Shown here piece after piece: positions 19,217-28,144 of a stretch of 64,000 nucleotides of DNA (positions are counted from its first letter, which is position 1; every line of letters starts with the position of its first letter). The DNA is from Bradyrhizobium oligotrophicum S58 (GTDB lineage Bacteria > Pseudomonadota > Alphaproteobacteria > Rhizobiales > Xanthobacteraceae). The notes beneath the pieces are model-generated. The model did no database searches. It saw only the letters and a list, made by a program, of their open reading frames with translations, and was not told the DNA's origin. The DNA is taken from positions 5,055,001-5,119,000 of the forward strand of contig NC_020453.1 of assembly GCF_000344805.1 (NCBI RefSeq). Direction: 5' to 3'. A program made the translations under genes and the position numbers.

Positions 19217-21592
19217 ATGCAAGATCACACCTCCCCGGCCTCCCTCGAAAACGCGATCGCGCTGCAGAAATACGGCGTCGGGCAGCCGGTCCGGCGCAAG
19301 GAGGACGACACGCTGGTGCGCGGGCACGGCAAATATACCGACGATTTCAACCTGCCCGGCCAGGCCCATGCCTGGATCGTCCGCTCCAGCCACGCCCACG
19401 GCATCATCAAGAGCATCGATACGGCGGCCGCCAAGGCCATGCCGGGCGTGCTCGGGGTGTGGACGGGCGCCGATCTCGCTGCCGCCGCCTACGGCCCGTT
19501 CACCTGCGGCCTGCCGCTGAAGAGCCGGGACGGCTCGCCACTGCTGCAGACCAACCGCGCCGCGCTCACCACCGACAAGGTGCGCTTCGTCGGCGACCCC
19601 GTGGCGTTCGTGGTGGCGGAAACCGCCGCGCAAGCGCGCGATGCCGCCGAGGCGGTCGAGATCGACATCGAGCCCCTGCCCGCGGTCACCAATGCCGAGG
19701 AAGCGGCCAAGCCCGGCGCGCCGCTTCTCTACGACCACATCCCGAACAACGTCGCGCTGGATTACCACTATGGCGACACCGCCAAGATCCAGGAAGCCTT
19801 CGCCAAGGCCGCCCATGTGACCAAGCTCGATATCGTCAACACCCGCGTCGCCGTGGTGTCGATGGAGCCGCGCGTGGCGCTCGCCGCCTTCGACGGCAAG
19901 AGCGAGCGCTTCACGCTGCAGGTGCCGACCCAGGGCGTGTCGGGGAACAAGGCGACGCTGGCGAAAATCCTCAACGTCGCGCCGGAGAAGGTCCGCATCC
20001 TCACCACCAATGTCGGCGGCTCCTTCGGGATGAAGAACGTCTCCTACCCCGAATATGTCTGCACCCTGCATGCCGCGAAGCAGCTCGGCCGTCCCGTGAA
20101 GTGGCGCGACGAGCGCACCACGAGCTTCCTGTCCGACAGCCAGGGCCGCGACCAGATCATCCATGGCGAGCTCGCGCTCGACGCCGACGGCAAGTTCCTC
20201 GCCGTGCATCTCTCCGGCTATGGCAACCTCGGCGCCTATATCATGGGCGTGGCGCCGCTGCCGCTGTCGCTCAACACCGGCAAGAACCTCGCCAGCGTCT
20301 ACAAGACGCCGCTGCTCGGCGTCGACATCAAGACCGTGCTGACCAACGTGACCCTGATGGGCGCCTATCGCGGCGCCGGCCGCCCGGAAGCGAACTACTT
20401 CATGGAGCGGCTGATCGACACCGCTGCGCGCGAGATGGGGATTGATCGTCTCACCATCCGCAAGCGCAACTTCATCAAGCCGAGCCAGATGCCGTTCCCG
20501 GCCGCCTCCGGGGTGACCTACGATTCCGGCGACTTCGCCGCGGTGTTCGAGAAGGCGCTGGAGGTCTCGGACTACGCCGGCTTCGCCAAGCGCAAGCGCG
20601 AGAGCCGCAAGGCCGGCAAGCTGCGCGGCATCGCCGTCGGCTCCTACCTGGAGGTCACCGCGCCGCCATCCGGCGAGCTCGGCAAGATCACCTTCGATCC
20701 CGACGGCGGCGTGACCTTGACCACCGGCACGCTCGATTACGGCCAGGGCCACGCGACCCCGTTCGCGCAGGTGTTGTCGGCGCAGCTCGGCGTTCCCTTC
20801 GAAAAGGTGCGGCTGGAGCAGAGCGACAGCGATCTCGTGCGCTTCGGCAACGGCACCGGCGGCTCGCGCTCGATCACCGCGACCGGCCAGGCCATCGTCG
20901 AATCCTCGCAGCTCGTCATCGCCAAGGGCAAGCAGGCTGCAGCGCATCTGCTCGAAGCCTCGGAGGCCGACATCGAGTTCGCCAACGGCCAGTTCACCAT
21001 CGCCGGCACCGACCGCAGCATCGACATCATGGAGCTGGCGCGCCGCATGCGCGAGGGCAGGATGCCCGACGGCGTGCCCGCCTCGCTCGACGTCGACCAC
21101 AACTCGACCGTGACCGAATCGACCTTCCCCAATGGCTGCCATGTCTGCGAGGTCGAGGTCGAACCCGACACCGGCGTCGCGCAGATCGTGGCCTACACCG
21201 CGATCAACGACTTCGGCACCGTGATCAACCCGATGATCGTCGCCGGCCAGCTCCACGGCGGCGTCGCGCAAGGCATCGGCCAGGCGCTGATGGAGCATCT
21301 GCGCTACGACGAGAGCGGCCAGCCGATCACCGGCTCGCTGATGGATTACGCGCTGCCGCGCGCGACGGATGTGCCGATGATGACGGTCGACAACCATCCG
21401 GTGCCGGCCAAGAGCAATCCCCTGGGCACCAAGGGCTGCGGCGAAGCCGGCTGCGCCGGCTCGATGGCGAGCGTGATCAATGCGGTGATCGACGCGCTGT
21501 CGGATTATGGCGTGACCCATCTCGACATGCCCCTGACCACCGAAAAACTCTGGCGCGCCATCCAGGACGGCAAGGCGAAGACGGCGGCGTAG
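19217..21592 (+). CDS. Xanthine dehydrogenase-family molybdopterin-binding subunit (form II CoxL-like), orphan
   Basis: A 791-residue large subunit of a molybdenum hydroxylase. It carries AYRGAGRPE (about 382-390), the form II signature, rather than the AYRCSFR of true CO dehydrogenase. The catalytic Glu loop is KGCGEAGCAGSMAS (about 738-751), and GGVAQGIGQAL is the Moco-binding loop. Such enzymes usually need a FAD subunit (CoxM) and a 2Fe-2S subunit (CoxS). Neither is adjacent: the neighbours are ppx/gppA and a thioesterase-like gene. So partners are unlinked or it works differently. Start at the ATG at 19217 (MQDHTSPA); the upstream frame lacks family sequence. Substrate is unknown, likely an aldehyde or N-heterocycle. 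Confidence 0.88.
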   Translation: MQDHTSPASLENAIALQKYGVGQPVRRKEDDTLVRGHGKYTDDFNLPGQAHAWIVRSSHAHGIIKSIDTAAAKAMPGVLGVWTGADLAAAAYGPFTCGLPLKSRDGSPLLQTNRAALTTDKVRFVGDPVAFVVAETAAQARDAAEAVEIDIEPLPAVTNAEEAAKPGAPLLYDHIPNNVALDYHYGDTAKIQEAFAKAAHVTKLDIVNTRVAVVSMEPRVALAAFDGKSERFTLQVPTQGVSGNKATLAKILNVAPEKVRILTTNVGGSFGMKNVSYPEYVCTLHAAKQLGRPVKWRDERTTSFLSDSQGRDQIIHGELALDADGKFLAVHLSGYGNLGAYIMGVAPLPLSLNTGKNLASVYKTPLLGVDIKTVLTNVTLMGAYRGAGRPEANYFMERLIDTAAREMGIDRLTIRKRNFIKPSQMPFPAASGVTYDSGDFAAVFEKALEVSDYAGFAKRKRESRKAGKLRGIAVGSYLEVTAPPSGELGKITFDPDGGVTLTTGTLDYGQGHATPFAQVLSAQLGVPFEKVRLEQSDSDLVRFGNGTGGSRSITATGQAIVESSQLVIAKGKQAAAHLLEASEADIEFANGQFTIAGTDRSIDIMELARRMREGRMPDGVPASLDVDHNSTVTESTFPNGCHVCEVEVEPDTGVAQIVAYTAINDFGTVINPMIVAGQLHGGVAQGIGQALMEHLRYDESGQPITGSLMDYALPRATDVPMMTVDNHPVPAKSNPLGTKGCGEAGCAGSMASVINAVIDALSDYGVTHLDMPLTTEKLWRAIQDGKAKTAA

Positions 21593-21642
21593 TTATCGAC
21601 GAGGTGCAACAAGCCCGGGCATGACGACTGATTCTTAGGCGC

Positions 21643-21718
21643 CGTCGTTGCGAGCGCAGCGAAGCAATCCAGAGTCCCGCCCACCACCCTGGATTGCTTC
21701 GCTGCGCTCGCAATGACG
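21643..21718. repeat. Family A palindromic repeat
   Basis: CGTCGTTGCGAGCGCAGCGAAGCAATCC paired with GGATTGCTTCGCTGCGCTCGCAATGACG. With the next unit it fills the 303-nt space between the CoxL-like gene and the convergent thioesterase-like gene. Confidence 0.8.
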
Positions 21719-21754
21719 GTGTGTTGGGCAGGCGGCTTGCCCCACCCTCCGCTG

Positions 21755-21853
21755 TCATCGTCCGCGAAAGCGGACGATCCAGTACGCCGAGACGGTTGTG
21801 ATTGAACCGAAAGGCCGCGGCGTACTGGATGCCCGCCTGCGCGGGCATGACAG
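21755..21853. repeat. Family F palindromic repeat
   Basis: TGTCATCGTCCGCGAAAGCGGACGATCCAGTACGCCG and the mirrored GGCGTACTGGATGCCCGCCTGCGCGGGCATGACAG. Related to the unit at 915-1027. Confidence 0.7.
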
Positions 21854-21895
21854 TTGTGGTTGGGGAGGCCGCTTGCCTCTTTCCCGGCCGCGGCG

Positions 21896-22696
21896 CTACG
21901 CCGCCGCCTGCGCACGCGGCTGGTAGATCGCCACGTGATGGCACTGCGCCAGCGGCCGGGTGCCATTCGCCACCACCAGCGCATCGATCTCGACGAAGCG
22001 GTGGCCCTTCTTGTCGTAGTTCGCAACCACCCGGCCGCGCGCCGTGATCTCGTCGGTTTCCTCGATCGCCGACAGCAGCTGCATCCGGCTGCCGACATGA
22101 ATCCAGGGGCCGAGCACGACATTGTCGACCAGCAGCCGGTTCATCACCCGTTGCAACATGCCGGGATGCCCGAGCCGCTCGCTCGCATAGATCGGATCAC
22201 GCTCGCGGATCTCGGCGAGATAGCTCGTCGCCGCCTGCCCCGGCCATGCACGGGGCGCGGTGCCGAGCCAGCTGCCGACGGCGAATGACTCCGCGCTGAC
22301 TGGCGGTCGCATGGCCGCGGGCAGAACCTCGCAATACTCTGCCAGCACGACATCTGGCGCCGACGCCGCCAATGACGCGGAACCGGTGGCGCAGAGCTGG
22401 CCCTGACTCATCACCTCCAAGTCGAGCCCACCGCCCGCCTCGCTCGCCCGGACCTCGGCGACCTCGCCGTCATAGACCGGCTTGATGAACCGCGCCTCGA
22501 TCAGGCCGCGCTCCAGGAACGCCCGGCCCCAGCGCGCGACAGGCTGATGCACCATATAGGCGAGCACCTCGACCCCAGGCACGAGGCCGCCGGCGAAGCC
22601 GAAGCGGCGCGCCACGCTGTCGTCGTGCATCTTGTTCTCGGACTGCTTGGCCGTGTTGAATGCCTCGACCGCATAGGCCGCGATTTCGCCTGCCAT
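21896..22696 (-). CDS. Double hotdog-like thioesterase/hydratase-type protein, function unknown
   Basis: A 266-residue protein. The N-terminal half contains [19 protein letters not shown] and [13 protein letters not shown], an arrangement like the substrate tunnel helix and strand of MaoC/thioesterase hotdog domains. The C-terminal half repeats the pattern ([25 protein letters not shown]). I infer a two-hotdog protein acting on an acyl thioester; no experimentally known family is recognised and no catalytic residue is certain. Start at 22696 is supported by AAGGAGG five nucleotides upstream. It is divergent from the DUF188 gene, with 120 nt between them. Confidence 0.6.
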   Translation of the reverse strand: MAGEIAAYAVEAFNTAKQSENKMHDDSVARRFGFAGGLVPGVEVLAYMVHQPVARWGRAFLERGLIEARFIKPVYDGEVAEVRASEAGGGLDLEVMSQGQLCATGSASLAASAPDVVLAEYCEVLPAAMRPPVSAESFAVGSWLGTAPRAWPGQAATSYLAEIRERDPIYASERLGHPGMLQRVMNRLLVDNVVLGPWIHVGSRMQLLSAIEETDEITARGRVVANYDKKGHRFVEIDALVVANGTRPLAQCHHVAIYQPRAQAAA

Positions 22697-22817
22697 CCAC
22701 GCCTCCTTGACCTTTTCGGGCGATGGTAGCGGCCGGAAAGGTCCTGGCAAGGTCGGCGTTTGGCTCGCAATTCCCGCTGCGATGGGGTACCAACCGGCCA
22801 TCCCAACCGATGGCCCG

Positions 22818-23321
22818 ATGACGATCGAAACCGCCGAACCCGCCCCTGTCAGAATCTTTGTCGACGCCGACGCCTGTCCGGTGAAGGACGAGATCTATCG
22901 CGTCGCGATCCGGCACGGCCTGCCGGTCATCGTCGTGGCCGGCGGCTTCATCCGTGTGCCCGAAGACCCGCTGATCACGCGCGTCGCGGCCGGCAGCGGC
23001 ATGGATGCGGCGGACGACTGGATCGCCGAGCGCACCGGGGCTGACGACATTGTCATCACCGCGGACATTCCGTTGGCGAGCCGCTGCGTCAAGGCCGGCA
23101 GCGCCGTGATCGCCCCCAACGGCAAGCCGTTCACGGAGGAGTCGATCGGCATGACCCTGGCGGTGCGCAACCTGATGACCGACCTGAGGTCCTCCGGCGA
23201 GGTCACCGGCGGCCCGCGCTCGTTCACGCCGCGCGACCGCTCCACCTTCCTCTCCACCCTCGATACGACGATCCGCCGCGTGCAGCGCCAGCGCGCCGCG
23301 CGGATCCAGCAGCAGAGCTAG
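22818..23321 (+). CDS. YaiI/YqxD family protein (DUF188)
   Basis: A 167-residue protein matching the conserved UPF0178/DUF188 family: [20 protein letters not shown] at the N-terminus (acidic DxDxCP motif of a PIN-like fold), [11 protein letters not shown] and [12 protein letters not shown] in the centre, ending with [18 protein letters not shown]. Its function is unproved; the PIN-like acidic residues suggest a nuclease. Start at 22818 removes a 37-residue upstream extension without family similarity. Nine nucleotides separate it from the following ABC-F gene, so they are probably co-transcribed. Confidence 0.88.
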   Translation: MTIETAEPAPVRIFVDADACPVKDEIYRVAIRHGLPVIVVAGGFIRVPEDPLITRVAAGSGMDAADDWIAERTGADDIVITADIPLASRCVKAGSAVIAPNGKPFTEESIGMTLAVRNLMTDLRSSGEVTGGPRSFTPRDRSTFLSTLDTTIRRVQRQRAARIQQQS

Positions 23322-23330
23322 AGAACAGAC

Positions 23331-25142
23331 ATGGCGCCACCTCTCATTCAACTCAAGGACATTCGCCTGACGTTCGGCGGCACGCCGCTGCTATCCGGCG
23401 TCGAGCTGTCGGTCTCGCCCGGCGAGCGCGTCTGCCTGATCGGCCGCAACGGCTCCGGCAAGTCGACGCTGCTGAAGATCGCCGCGGGCCTCGTCGAATG
23501 CGACAGCGGCACGCGCTTCGTGCAGCCGGGCGCAACGGTGCGCTATCTGCCGCAGGAGCCGGATTTCTCCGGCCATGCCACCACGCTCTCTTATGTCGAG
23601 GCCGGGCTCGGGCCCGGCGACGATCATTATCAGGCGCGCTATCTCGTCGAGCAGCTCGGATTGACCGGCGATGAAGATCCGGCGCACGTCTCCGGCGGTG
23701 AGGCGCGCCGCGCGGCGCTGGCGCGCGTGCTCGCCCCGAACCCCGACATCCTGCTCTTGGACGAGCCGACCAACCATCTCGACCTCACGACCATCGAGTG
23801 GCTGGAAAACGAGCTCGACGGCCGCCGCTGCGCGCTGGTGCTGATCAGCCACGACCGCCGTTTCCTGACCAATCTGTCGCGCGCGACCGCTTGGCTCGAC
23901 CGCGGCCAGATCCGGGAGATCGACCGCGGCTTTGCCGGCTTCGAGGCGTGGCGCGACGAGGTGCTGGCGGAAGAAGAGCGAGAGCAGCACAAGCTGGATC
24001 GCAAGATCGTCAACGAGGAGCACTGGCTGCGCTACGGCGTCTCCGGCCGCCGCAAGCGCAACGTCAAGCGGCTTGCCAATTTGCACGCGCTGCGCCAACA
24101 GCGTCGCGATTACCGCGGCACGGCCGGTGCCGCCAATCTCGCCGCCGCCGAGGCGGACAAGTCCGGCAAGCTGGTGATCGAGGCCAAGGGCGCGTCGAAA
24201 GCGTTCGGCGATCGCAAGATCGTCGACAATTTCTCCATCCGCATCCAGCGCGGCGATCGCATCGGCATCGTCGGCCCGAACGGCGCCGGCAAGACCACGC
24301 TGGTCAATCTGCTCACCGGTGGCAGCGAGCCGGACAGCGGCAGCATCCGGCTCGGTGTCAATCTGGAGACGGCGACGCTCGATCAGCATCGTGAGAGCCT
24401 CGACCCCAGAACGACCTTGGCCGATGCGCTGACCGGCGGCCGCGGCGATCACGTCATGGTCGGCGGCAAGCCCAGGCATGTCGTCGGCTACATGGAGGAC
24501 TTCCTGTTTTCGCGCGAGCAGATGCGCACGCCGCTCGAAGTTCTCTCCGGCGGCGAACGCGGCCGGCTGATGCTGGCGCGCGCGCTGGCCAAGCCCTCGA
24601 ACCTCCTGGTGCTGGACGAGCCGACCAACGATCTCGACCTCGAGACGCTCGACGTGCTGGAAGACATGCTCGGCGACTACGAGGGCACCGTCATCCTGAT
24701 CAGCCATGACCGCGACTTCCTCGATCGCGTCGTGACCTCGGTGATCGTGCCCGAGGGTAATGGCAAATGGCAGGAATATGCCGGCGGCTACAGCGATATG
24801 CTGGTGCAGCGCGGCGCCGATCTGAAACGCGAGCACGCGAAGGCGGCGGAGGAGAAGAAGGACGCCAAGCCTGCGGCTGCTCAGCCTGCGAGCTCGCCGA
24901 AGCGCAAGCTCTCCTTCAACGAGAAGCACGCGCTGGAGACCTTGCCGAAGACGATCGCCAAGCTGCAAGCCGAGATCGCCAAGCAGCAGAAGCTGCTCGA
25001 CGACCCCGCGCTGTACGCGAAGGATCGCAAAAGGTTCGACGCCGCCTCCACGGCGATGGCCACCGCGCAGGCCGAACTCACCGCTGCCGAGGACCGCTGG
25101 CTGGAGCTCGAAGTGCTGCGCGAGGAGATCGAAGGCGCGTGA
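23331..25142 (+). CDS. uup: ABC-F family ATPase, Uup-like
   Basis: A 603-residue soluble protein with two ABC cassettes and no membrane domain. Walker A motifs are GRNGSGKST (about 38-46) and GPNGAGKTT (about 316-324); signatures are VSGGEARRAALAR and LSGGERGRLMLAR; Walker B is LLLDEPTNHLD and LVLDEPTNDLD. The linker carries the ABC-F pattern of helices, and the C-terminus (about 510-600) is a charged coiled coil after an Ala/Pro-rich hinge, as in Uup. ABC-F proteins bind ribosomes or, for Uup, branched DNA structures. It directly follows the DUF188 gene. Confidence 0.9.
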   Translation: MAPPLIQLKDIRLTFGGTPLLSGVELSVSPGERVCLIGRNGSGKSTLLKIAAGLVECDSGTRFVQPGATVRYLPQEPDFSGHATTLSYVEAGLGPGDDHYQARYLVEQLGLTGDEDPAHVSGGEARRAALARVLAPNPDILLLDEPTNHLDLTTIEWLENELDGRRCALVLISHDRRFLTNLSRATAWLDRGQIREIDRGFAGFEAWRDEVLAEEEREQHKLDRKIVNEEHWLRYGVSGRRKRNVKRLANLHALRQQRRDYRGTAGAANLAAAEADKSGKLVIEAKGASKAFGDRKIVDNFSIRIQRGDRIGIVGPNGAGKTTLVNLLTGGSEPDSGSIRLGVNLETATLDQHRESLDPRTTLADALTGGRGDHVMVGGKPRHVVGYMEDFLFSREQMRTPLEVLSGGERGRLMLARALAKPSNLLVLDEPTNDLDLETLDVLEDMLGDYEGTVILISHDRDFLDRVVTSVIVPEGNGKWQEYAGGYSDMLVQRGADLKREHAKAAEEKKDAKPAAAQPASSPKRKLSFNEKHALETLPKTIAKLQAEIAKQQKLLDDPALYAKDRKRFDAASTAMATAQAELTAAEDRWLELEVLREEIEGA

Positions 25143-25151
25143 TGAGTCCCG

Positions 25152-25240
25152 TAGGGTGGGCAAAGGCGCGCCAGCGCCGTGCCCACCGCGGTCTTGCGCA
25201 ACAGAAGACGGTGGGCACGCTTCGCTTTGCCCACCCTACG
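25152..25240. repeat. Family C palindromic repeat (GTAGGGTGGGCAAAG)
   Basis: CGTAGGGTGGGCAAAGGCGCGCCAGCG with a mirrored GCTTCGCTTTGCCCACCCTACG, inner arms GTGCCCACCG and CGGTGGGCAC. Other copies lie at 26645-26770, 57530-57566 and 57692-57843. Confidence 0.8.
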
Positions 25241-25247
25241 TTCTCTC

Positions 25248-25362
25248 CGTCATTGCGAGCGGAGCGACGTGTCCGCAATAGCCCGAAGGGCGACGGCGGA
25301 AGCAATCCAGAGTTCCGGCCACGACTCTGGATTGCTTCGTCGCTTCTCTCCTCGCAATGACG
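25248..25362. repeat. Family A repeat with extension in left arm
   Basis: CGTCATTGCGAGCGGAGCGAC, then an additional hairpin-forming piece (GTCCGCAATAGCCCGAAGGG, CGACGGCGGA), then GAAGCAATCC; the right arm is plain. Compare the mirror-image copy at 26483-26598. Confidence 0.8.
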
Positions 25363-25385
25363 CAATCCAACAACGGAGTAAGCCT

Positions 25386-26465
25386 ATGACCACCCCGCTC
25401 GCCACCAAGATCGCCCGGGAGTACGGCACGCCCTGCGCCGTCATCGACATGGACAAGGTCGAGCGCAACATCGCGCGCATCCAGGCGCAATGCGACGCGG
25501 CGGGCGTCGCCAACCGTCCCCACATCAAGACGCACAAAAGCCCGGTGCTGGCCAAGCTGCAGATCGCGGCCGGCGCGCACGGCATCACCTGTCAGAAGAT
25601 CGGCGAGGCCGAGATCATGGCGGACGCCGGCATCAATAACATCCTGATCAGCTACAACCTGATCGGCGAGGAGAAGATGGCGCGGCTCGCCGCGCTCCAG
25701 GCCAAGGCCGACATGACGGTGGCCGCTGACAACGCGACCGTGATCGCCGGCCTGCCGCAGGCGGCCAAGCAATCCGGCCGTCCCCTGTCGGTCGTGGTCG
25801 AATGCGACACCGGCCGCAAGCGCGCCGGCGTCGAGACGCCGGCCGAGGCCATCCAGCTCGCGCGCCAGATCGCAGCGTCAGAAGGCCTGCGCTTCGCCGG
25901 CTTCATGATGTACCCGACCGAGACTGGCTGGGACGATGCGCAGCGCTTCTACGACGAGGCGCTGGCCGGCGTCCGCGCCGAGGGGCTGGAGGCTGCCATC
26001 GTCTCGACCGGCGGCTCGCCGAACCTGAAAAATCTCGGCAAGCTCAAGGGCGCCACCGAGCACCGGCCCGGCACCTACATCTACAACGACCGCATGCAGG
26101 TCGCCGCCGGCGTGGCCAGCTGGGACGACTGCGCGCTGCACATCTATTCGACGGTCGTCAGCCGCGCCGCGCCCGAGCGCGGCATCCTCGATGCCGGCTC
26201 CAAGACGCTGACGACGGACACCGGCGGCCTCGACGGCCACGGCCTGATCCTGGAGCACCCCGAAGCGAAGATCGCCCGCTTCGCCGAGGAGCACGGCTTC
26301 CTCGATCTGTCGCGCAGCAACACCCGCCCCAATGTCGGCGACGTCGTCCGCATCGTGCCGAACCACGTCTGCGTGGTCGTCAACATGATGGACGAGGTGG
26401 TGATGGTCCGCGGCGAAGAGATCCTGGGCACGCTGCCGGTCGCGGCAAGAGGAAAGTTGCGCTGA
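25386..26465 (+). CDS. D-threonine aldolase / D-serine dehydratase-like PLP enzyme
   Basis: A 359-residue fold-type III (alanine racemase N-domain) PLP enzyme. RPHIKTHKSP (about 50-59) holds the Schiff-base lysine, GSPNLKN and GSKTLTTD the phosphate and cofactor contacts. The C-terminal NHVC motif (about 329) is the metal-ligand pair of the D-TA/DSD family, giving retro-aldol or dehydratase action on D-3-hydroxy amino acids. Start at the ATG at 25386 with GGAG seven nucleotides upstream. Full length for the family. It stands alone, framed by two mirror-image family A repeats, and nothing nearby identifies the substrate. Confidence 0.88.
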   Translation: MTTPLATKIAREYGTPCAVIDMDKVERNIARIQAQCDAAGVANRPHIKTHKSPVLAKLQIAAGAHGITCQKIGEAEIMADAGINNILISYNLIGEEKMARLAALQAKADMTVAADNATVIAGLPQAAKQSGRPLSVVVECDTGRKRAGVETPAEAIQLARQIAASEGLRFAGFMMYPTETGWDDAQRFYDEALAGVRAEGLEAAIVSTGGSPNLKNLGKLKGATEHRPGTYIYNDRMQVAAGVASWDDCALHIYSTVVSRAAPERGILDAGSKTLTTDTGGLDGHGLILEHPEAKIARFAEEHGFLDLSRSNTRPNVGDVVRIVPNHVCVVVNMMDEVVMVRGEEILGTLPVAARGKLR

Positions 26466-26482
26466 GGCGGAGATTTTTCGAC

Positions 26483-26598
26483 TGTCATTGCGAGGAGCAA
26501 AGCGACGAAGCAATCCAGAGTCACACGCGCAGCCCTGGATTGCTTCCGCCGTCGTCCTTCGGGCTATGGCGGACAAGTCGCTTCGCTCGCAATGACGA
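26483..26598. repeat. Family A repeat with extension in right arm
   Basis: TGTCATTGCGAGGAGCAAAGCGACGAAGCAATCC, then GGATTGCTTCCGCCGTCGTCCTTCGGGCTATGGCGGACAAGTCGCTTCGCTCGCAATGACG. The extra CCGTCGTCCTTCGGGCTATGGCGGAC segment is the reverse complement of the extension at 25248-25362. Confidence 0.8.
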
Positions 26599-26644
26599 CT
26601 GGAGATGGGATACGCTCATTCCCGCACGAATAACCTCGAAAGAA

Positions 26645-26770
26645 TCGTAGGGTGGGCAAAGGCGCTGCCGTGCTGCATGCTCATGCACGGCTCGAAATGG
26701 CGCCGTGCCCACCGTCTCGCCACGGTATCCGCTGTACGACGGTGGGGACGCTGCGCTTTGCCCACCCTAC
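26645..26770. repeat. Family C palindromic repeat
   Basis: CGTAGGGTGGGCAAAGGCGC at the left and GCGCTTTGCCCACCCTAC at the right. The right edge supplies the TAG stop of the adjacent flavoprotein gene. Together with the repeat at 26483-26598 it fills the 301-nt convergent space. Confidence 0.8.
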
Positions 26771-27996
26771 AATTTCAGCCATTTCGACGCGCCCCTGCCG
26801 GCCGCCGCGCCGGTCGCAAACGACGCCTGCAGCAGATAGCCGCCGGTGGGCGCCTCCCAGTCCAGCATCTCGCCCGCGGCGAATATGCCGGGCAGGCGTT
26901 TGAGCATGAAGTCTTCATCGAGCTCCTCACGCGCGATGCCGCCGGCGCTGGAGATGGCGTGTGCGAGTCCGGTCGTACCTGTCAGCCTGACCGGCACGGA
27001 ATTGATCAGCGCGGCGAGACGTTCCGGCGGGAGCGACGACAATGACAAACCTTGCGACTTCGCGACCTCCTGCAGCAGCCCGATCGCGACCGGCGACAGT
27101 TGCAGCGCCTTGCGCAGCACGTTCGAGAAGGATTGCTTGCCGCGCGGTGCCGACAACCTCGCGATCAGTTCTGCGGGGCTCACATCAGGCCGCAGCGCGA
27201 CGTGCAGGATCGCCTCGCCGGTCTGCGCGATCACCTCGCGTAGTTCGGCCGATAGTGCGTAGATGGCGCCACCTTCGAGGCCGCCGCGTGTGACAATGGC
27301 TTCGCCGCGCGCGCTGCGGTCGCCGAACGACAGCGCGATGCCCTTTAGCGGCTGGCCCTCAAAACGGCCGCGGAAGATATCGGACCATGCGACGGTGAAG
27401 CCGCAATTGGCCGGCCGCAGCGGCGCGATCGCGACACCTTTCGCGGCAAGGACCGAGACCCAGCCGCCGTCGGAGCCGAGCCGCGGCCAGCTGGCGCCGC
27501 CGAGCGCGAGCACGACGGCGTCGGCGACGATCGCGCGGGGTCCGTTCGGCGCCCGGAAAGTAAGCCGCCCCTCGCTGTCCCAGCCGGTCCAGCGGTGCCG
27601 CAGCTCGAAGCGCACGCCCCGCCCATCGAGCCGCCGCAGCCACGCGCGCAGCAGCGGCGAGGCCTTCATAGCAACCGGAAACACGCGGCCTGAGGAGCCG
27701 ACGAAGGTCGGCTCACCCAACGCCTCGCACCACTCGCGCAGACGTTGCGGCGGAAACGCTCTGATAGCAGGCTCCAGCCAAGCCGCCGCCTCCCGATAGC
27801 GCGACAGGAACGCCGTCAGGTCTTCGCTATGGGTGAGGTTGAGCCCGCCACGACCAGCCATCAGAAACTTGCGCGCCACCGATGGCATCGCATCGTAGAC
27901 GGTCACAGTGGCACCGCCCTCGGCCAGAATCTCGGCCGCCATCAGTCCGGCCGGGCCGGCTCCGATGACGGCGATGTTCGGTGTTGCTGAGGACAT
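26767..27996 (-). CDS. HI0933-type FAD-dependent oxidoreductase (TIGR03862-like)
   Basis: A 409-residue flavoprotein with the FAD Rossmann motif IAVIGAGPAGLMAAEILAEGG at the N-terminus, followed by RKFLMAGRGGLNLTHSE, diagnostic of the HI0933/YhiN family. The C-terminal FAD contact is GIFAAGEMLDWEAPTGGYLLQ, in which a conserved Asp-Trp pair binds the flavin. Biological role is unknown for the family. Start chosen at the ATG at 27996 (MSSATPN); an in-frame TTG 12 codons earlier has no better ribosome-binding site. Its stop codon is the TAG of the neighbouring family C repeat. Confidence 0.85.
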   Translation of the reverse strand: MSSATPNIAVIGAGPAGLMAAEILAEGGATVTVYDAMPSVARKFLMAGRGGLNLTHSEDLTAFLSRYREAAAWLEPAIRAFPPQRLREWCEALGEPTFVGSSGRVFPVAMKASPLLRAWLRRLDGRGVRFELRHRWTGWDSEGRLTFRAPNGPRAIVADAVVLALGGASWPRLGSDGGWVSVLAAKGVAIAPLRPANCGFTVAWSDIFRGRFEGQPLKGIALSFGDRSARGEAIVTRGGLEGGAIYALSAELREVIAQTGEAILHVALRPDVSPAELIARLSAPRGKQSFSNVLRKALQLSPVAIGLLQEVAKSQGLSLSSLPPERLAALINSVPVRLTGTTGLAHAISSAGGIAREELDEDFMLKRLPGIFAAGEMLDWEAPTGGYLLQASFATGAAAGRGASKWLKL

Positions 27997-28039
27997 CGCG
28001 CAAACGGTTTGGGTCAGACGGAGGATCCACAACAGAGAT

Positions 28040-28138
28040 CGTCATTCCGGGGCATCGCGAAGCGATGAGCCCGGAATCCATAATCACGATCGGGAGTATG
28101 GATTCCGGGCTCGCGCTTCGCGCGGCCCGGAATGACAG
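28040..28138. repeat. Family B palindromic repeat
   Basis: CGTCATTCCGGGGCATCGCGAAGCGATGAGCCCGGAATCCATAA and mirrored TATGGATTCCGGGCTCGCGCTTCGCGCGGCCCGGAATGACA. Six nucleotides from the stop codon of the following SDR gene. Confidence 0.85.
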
Positions 28139-28144
28139 CGAGAA

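Noticed and set aside
19211..21520. Long minus-strand open frame (about 770 codons) opposite the CoxL-like gene
   Set aside because: It is an antisense shadow of a clear plus-strand gene; its product is His/Ala/Gly/Arg-rich with no family motifs, as expected from GC-rich codon bias.
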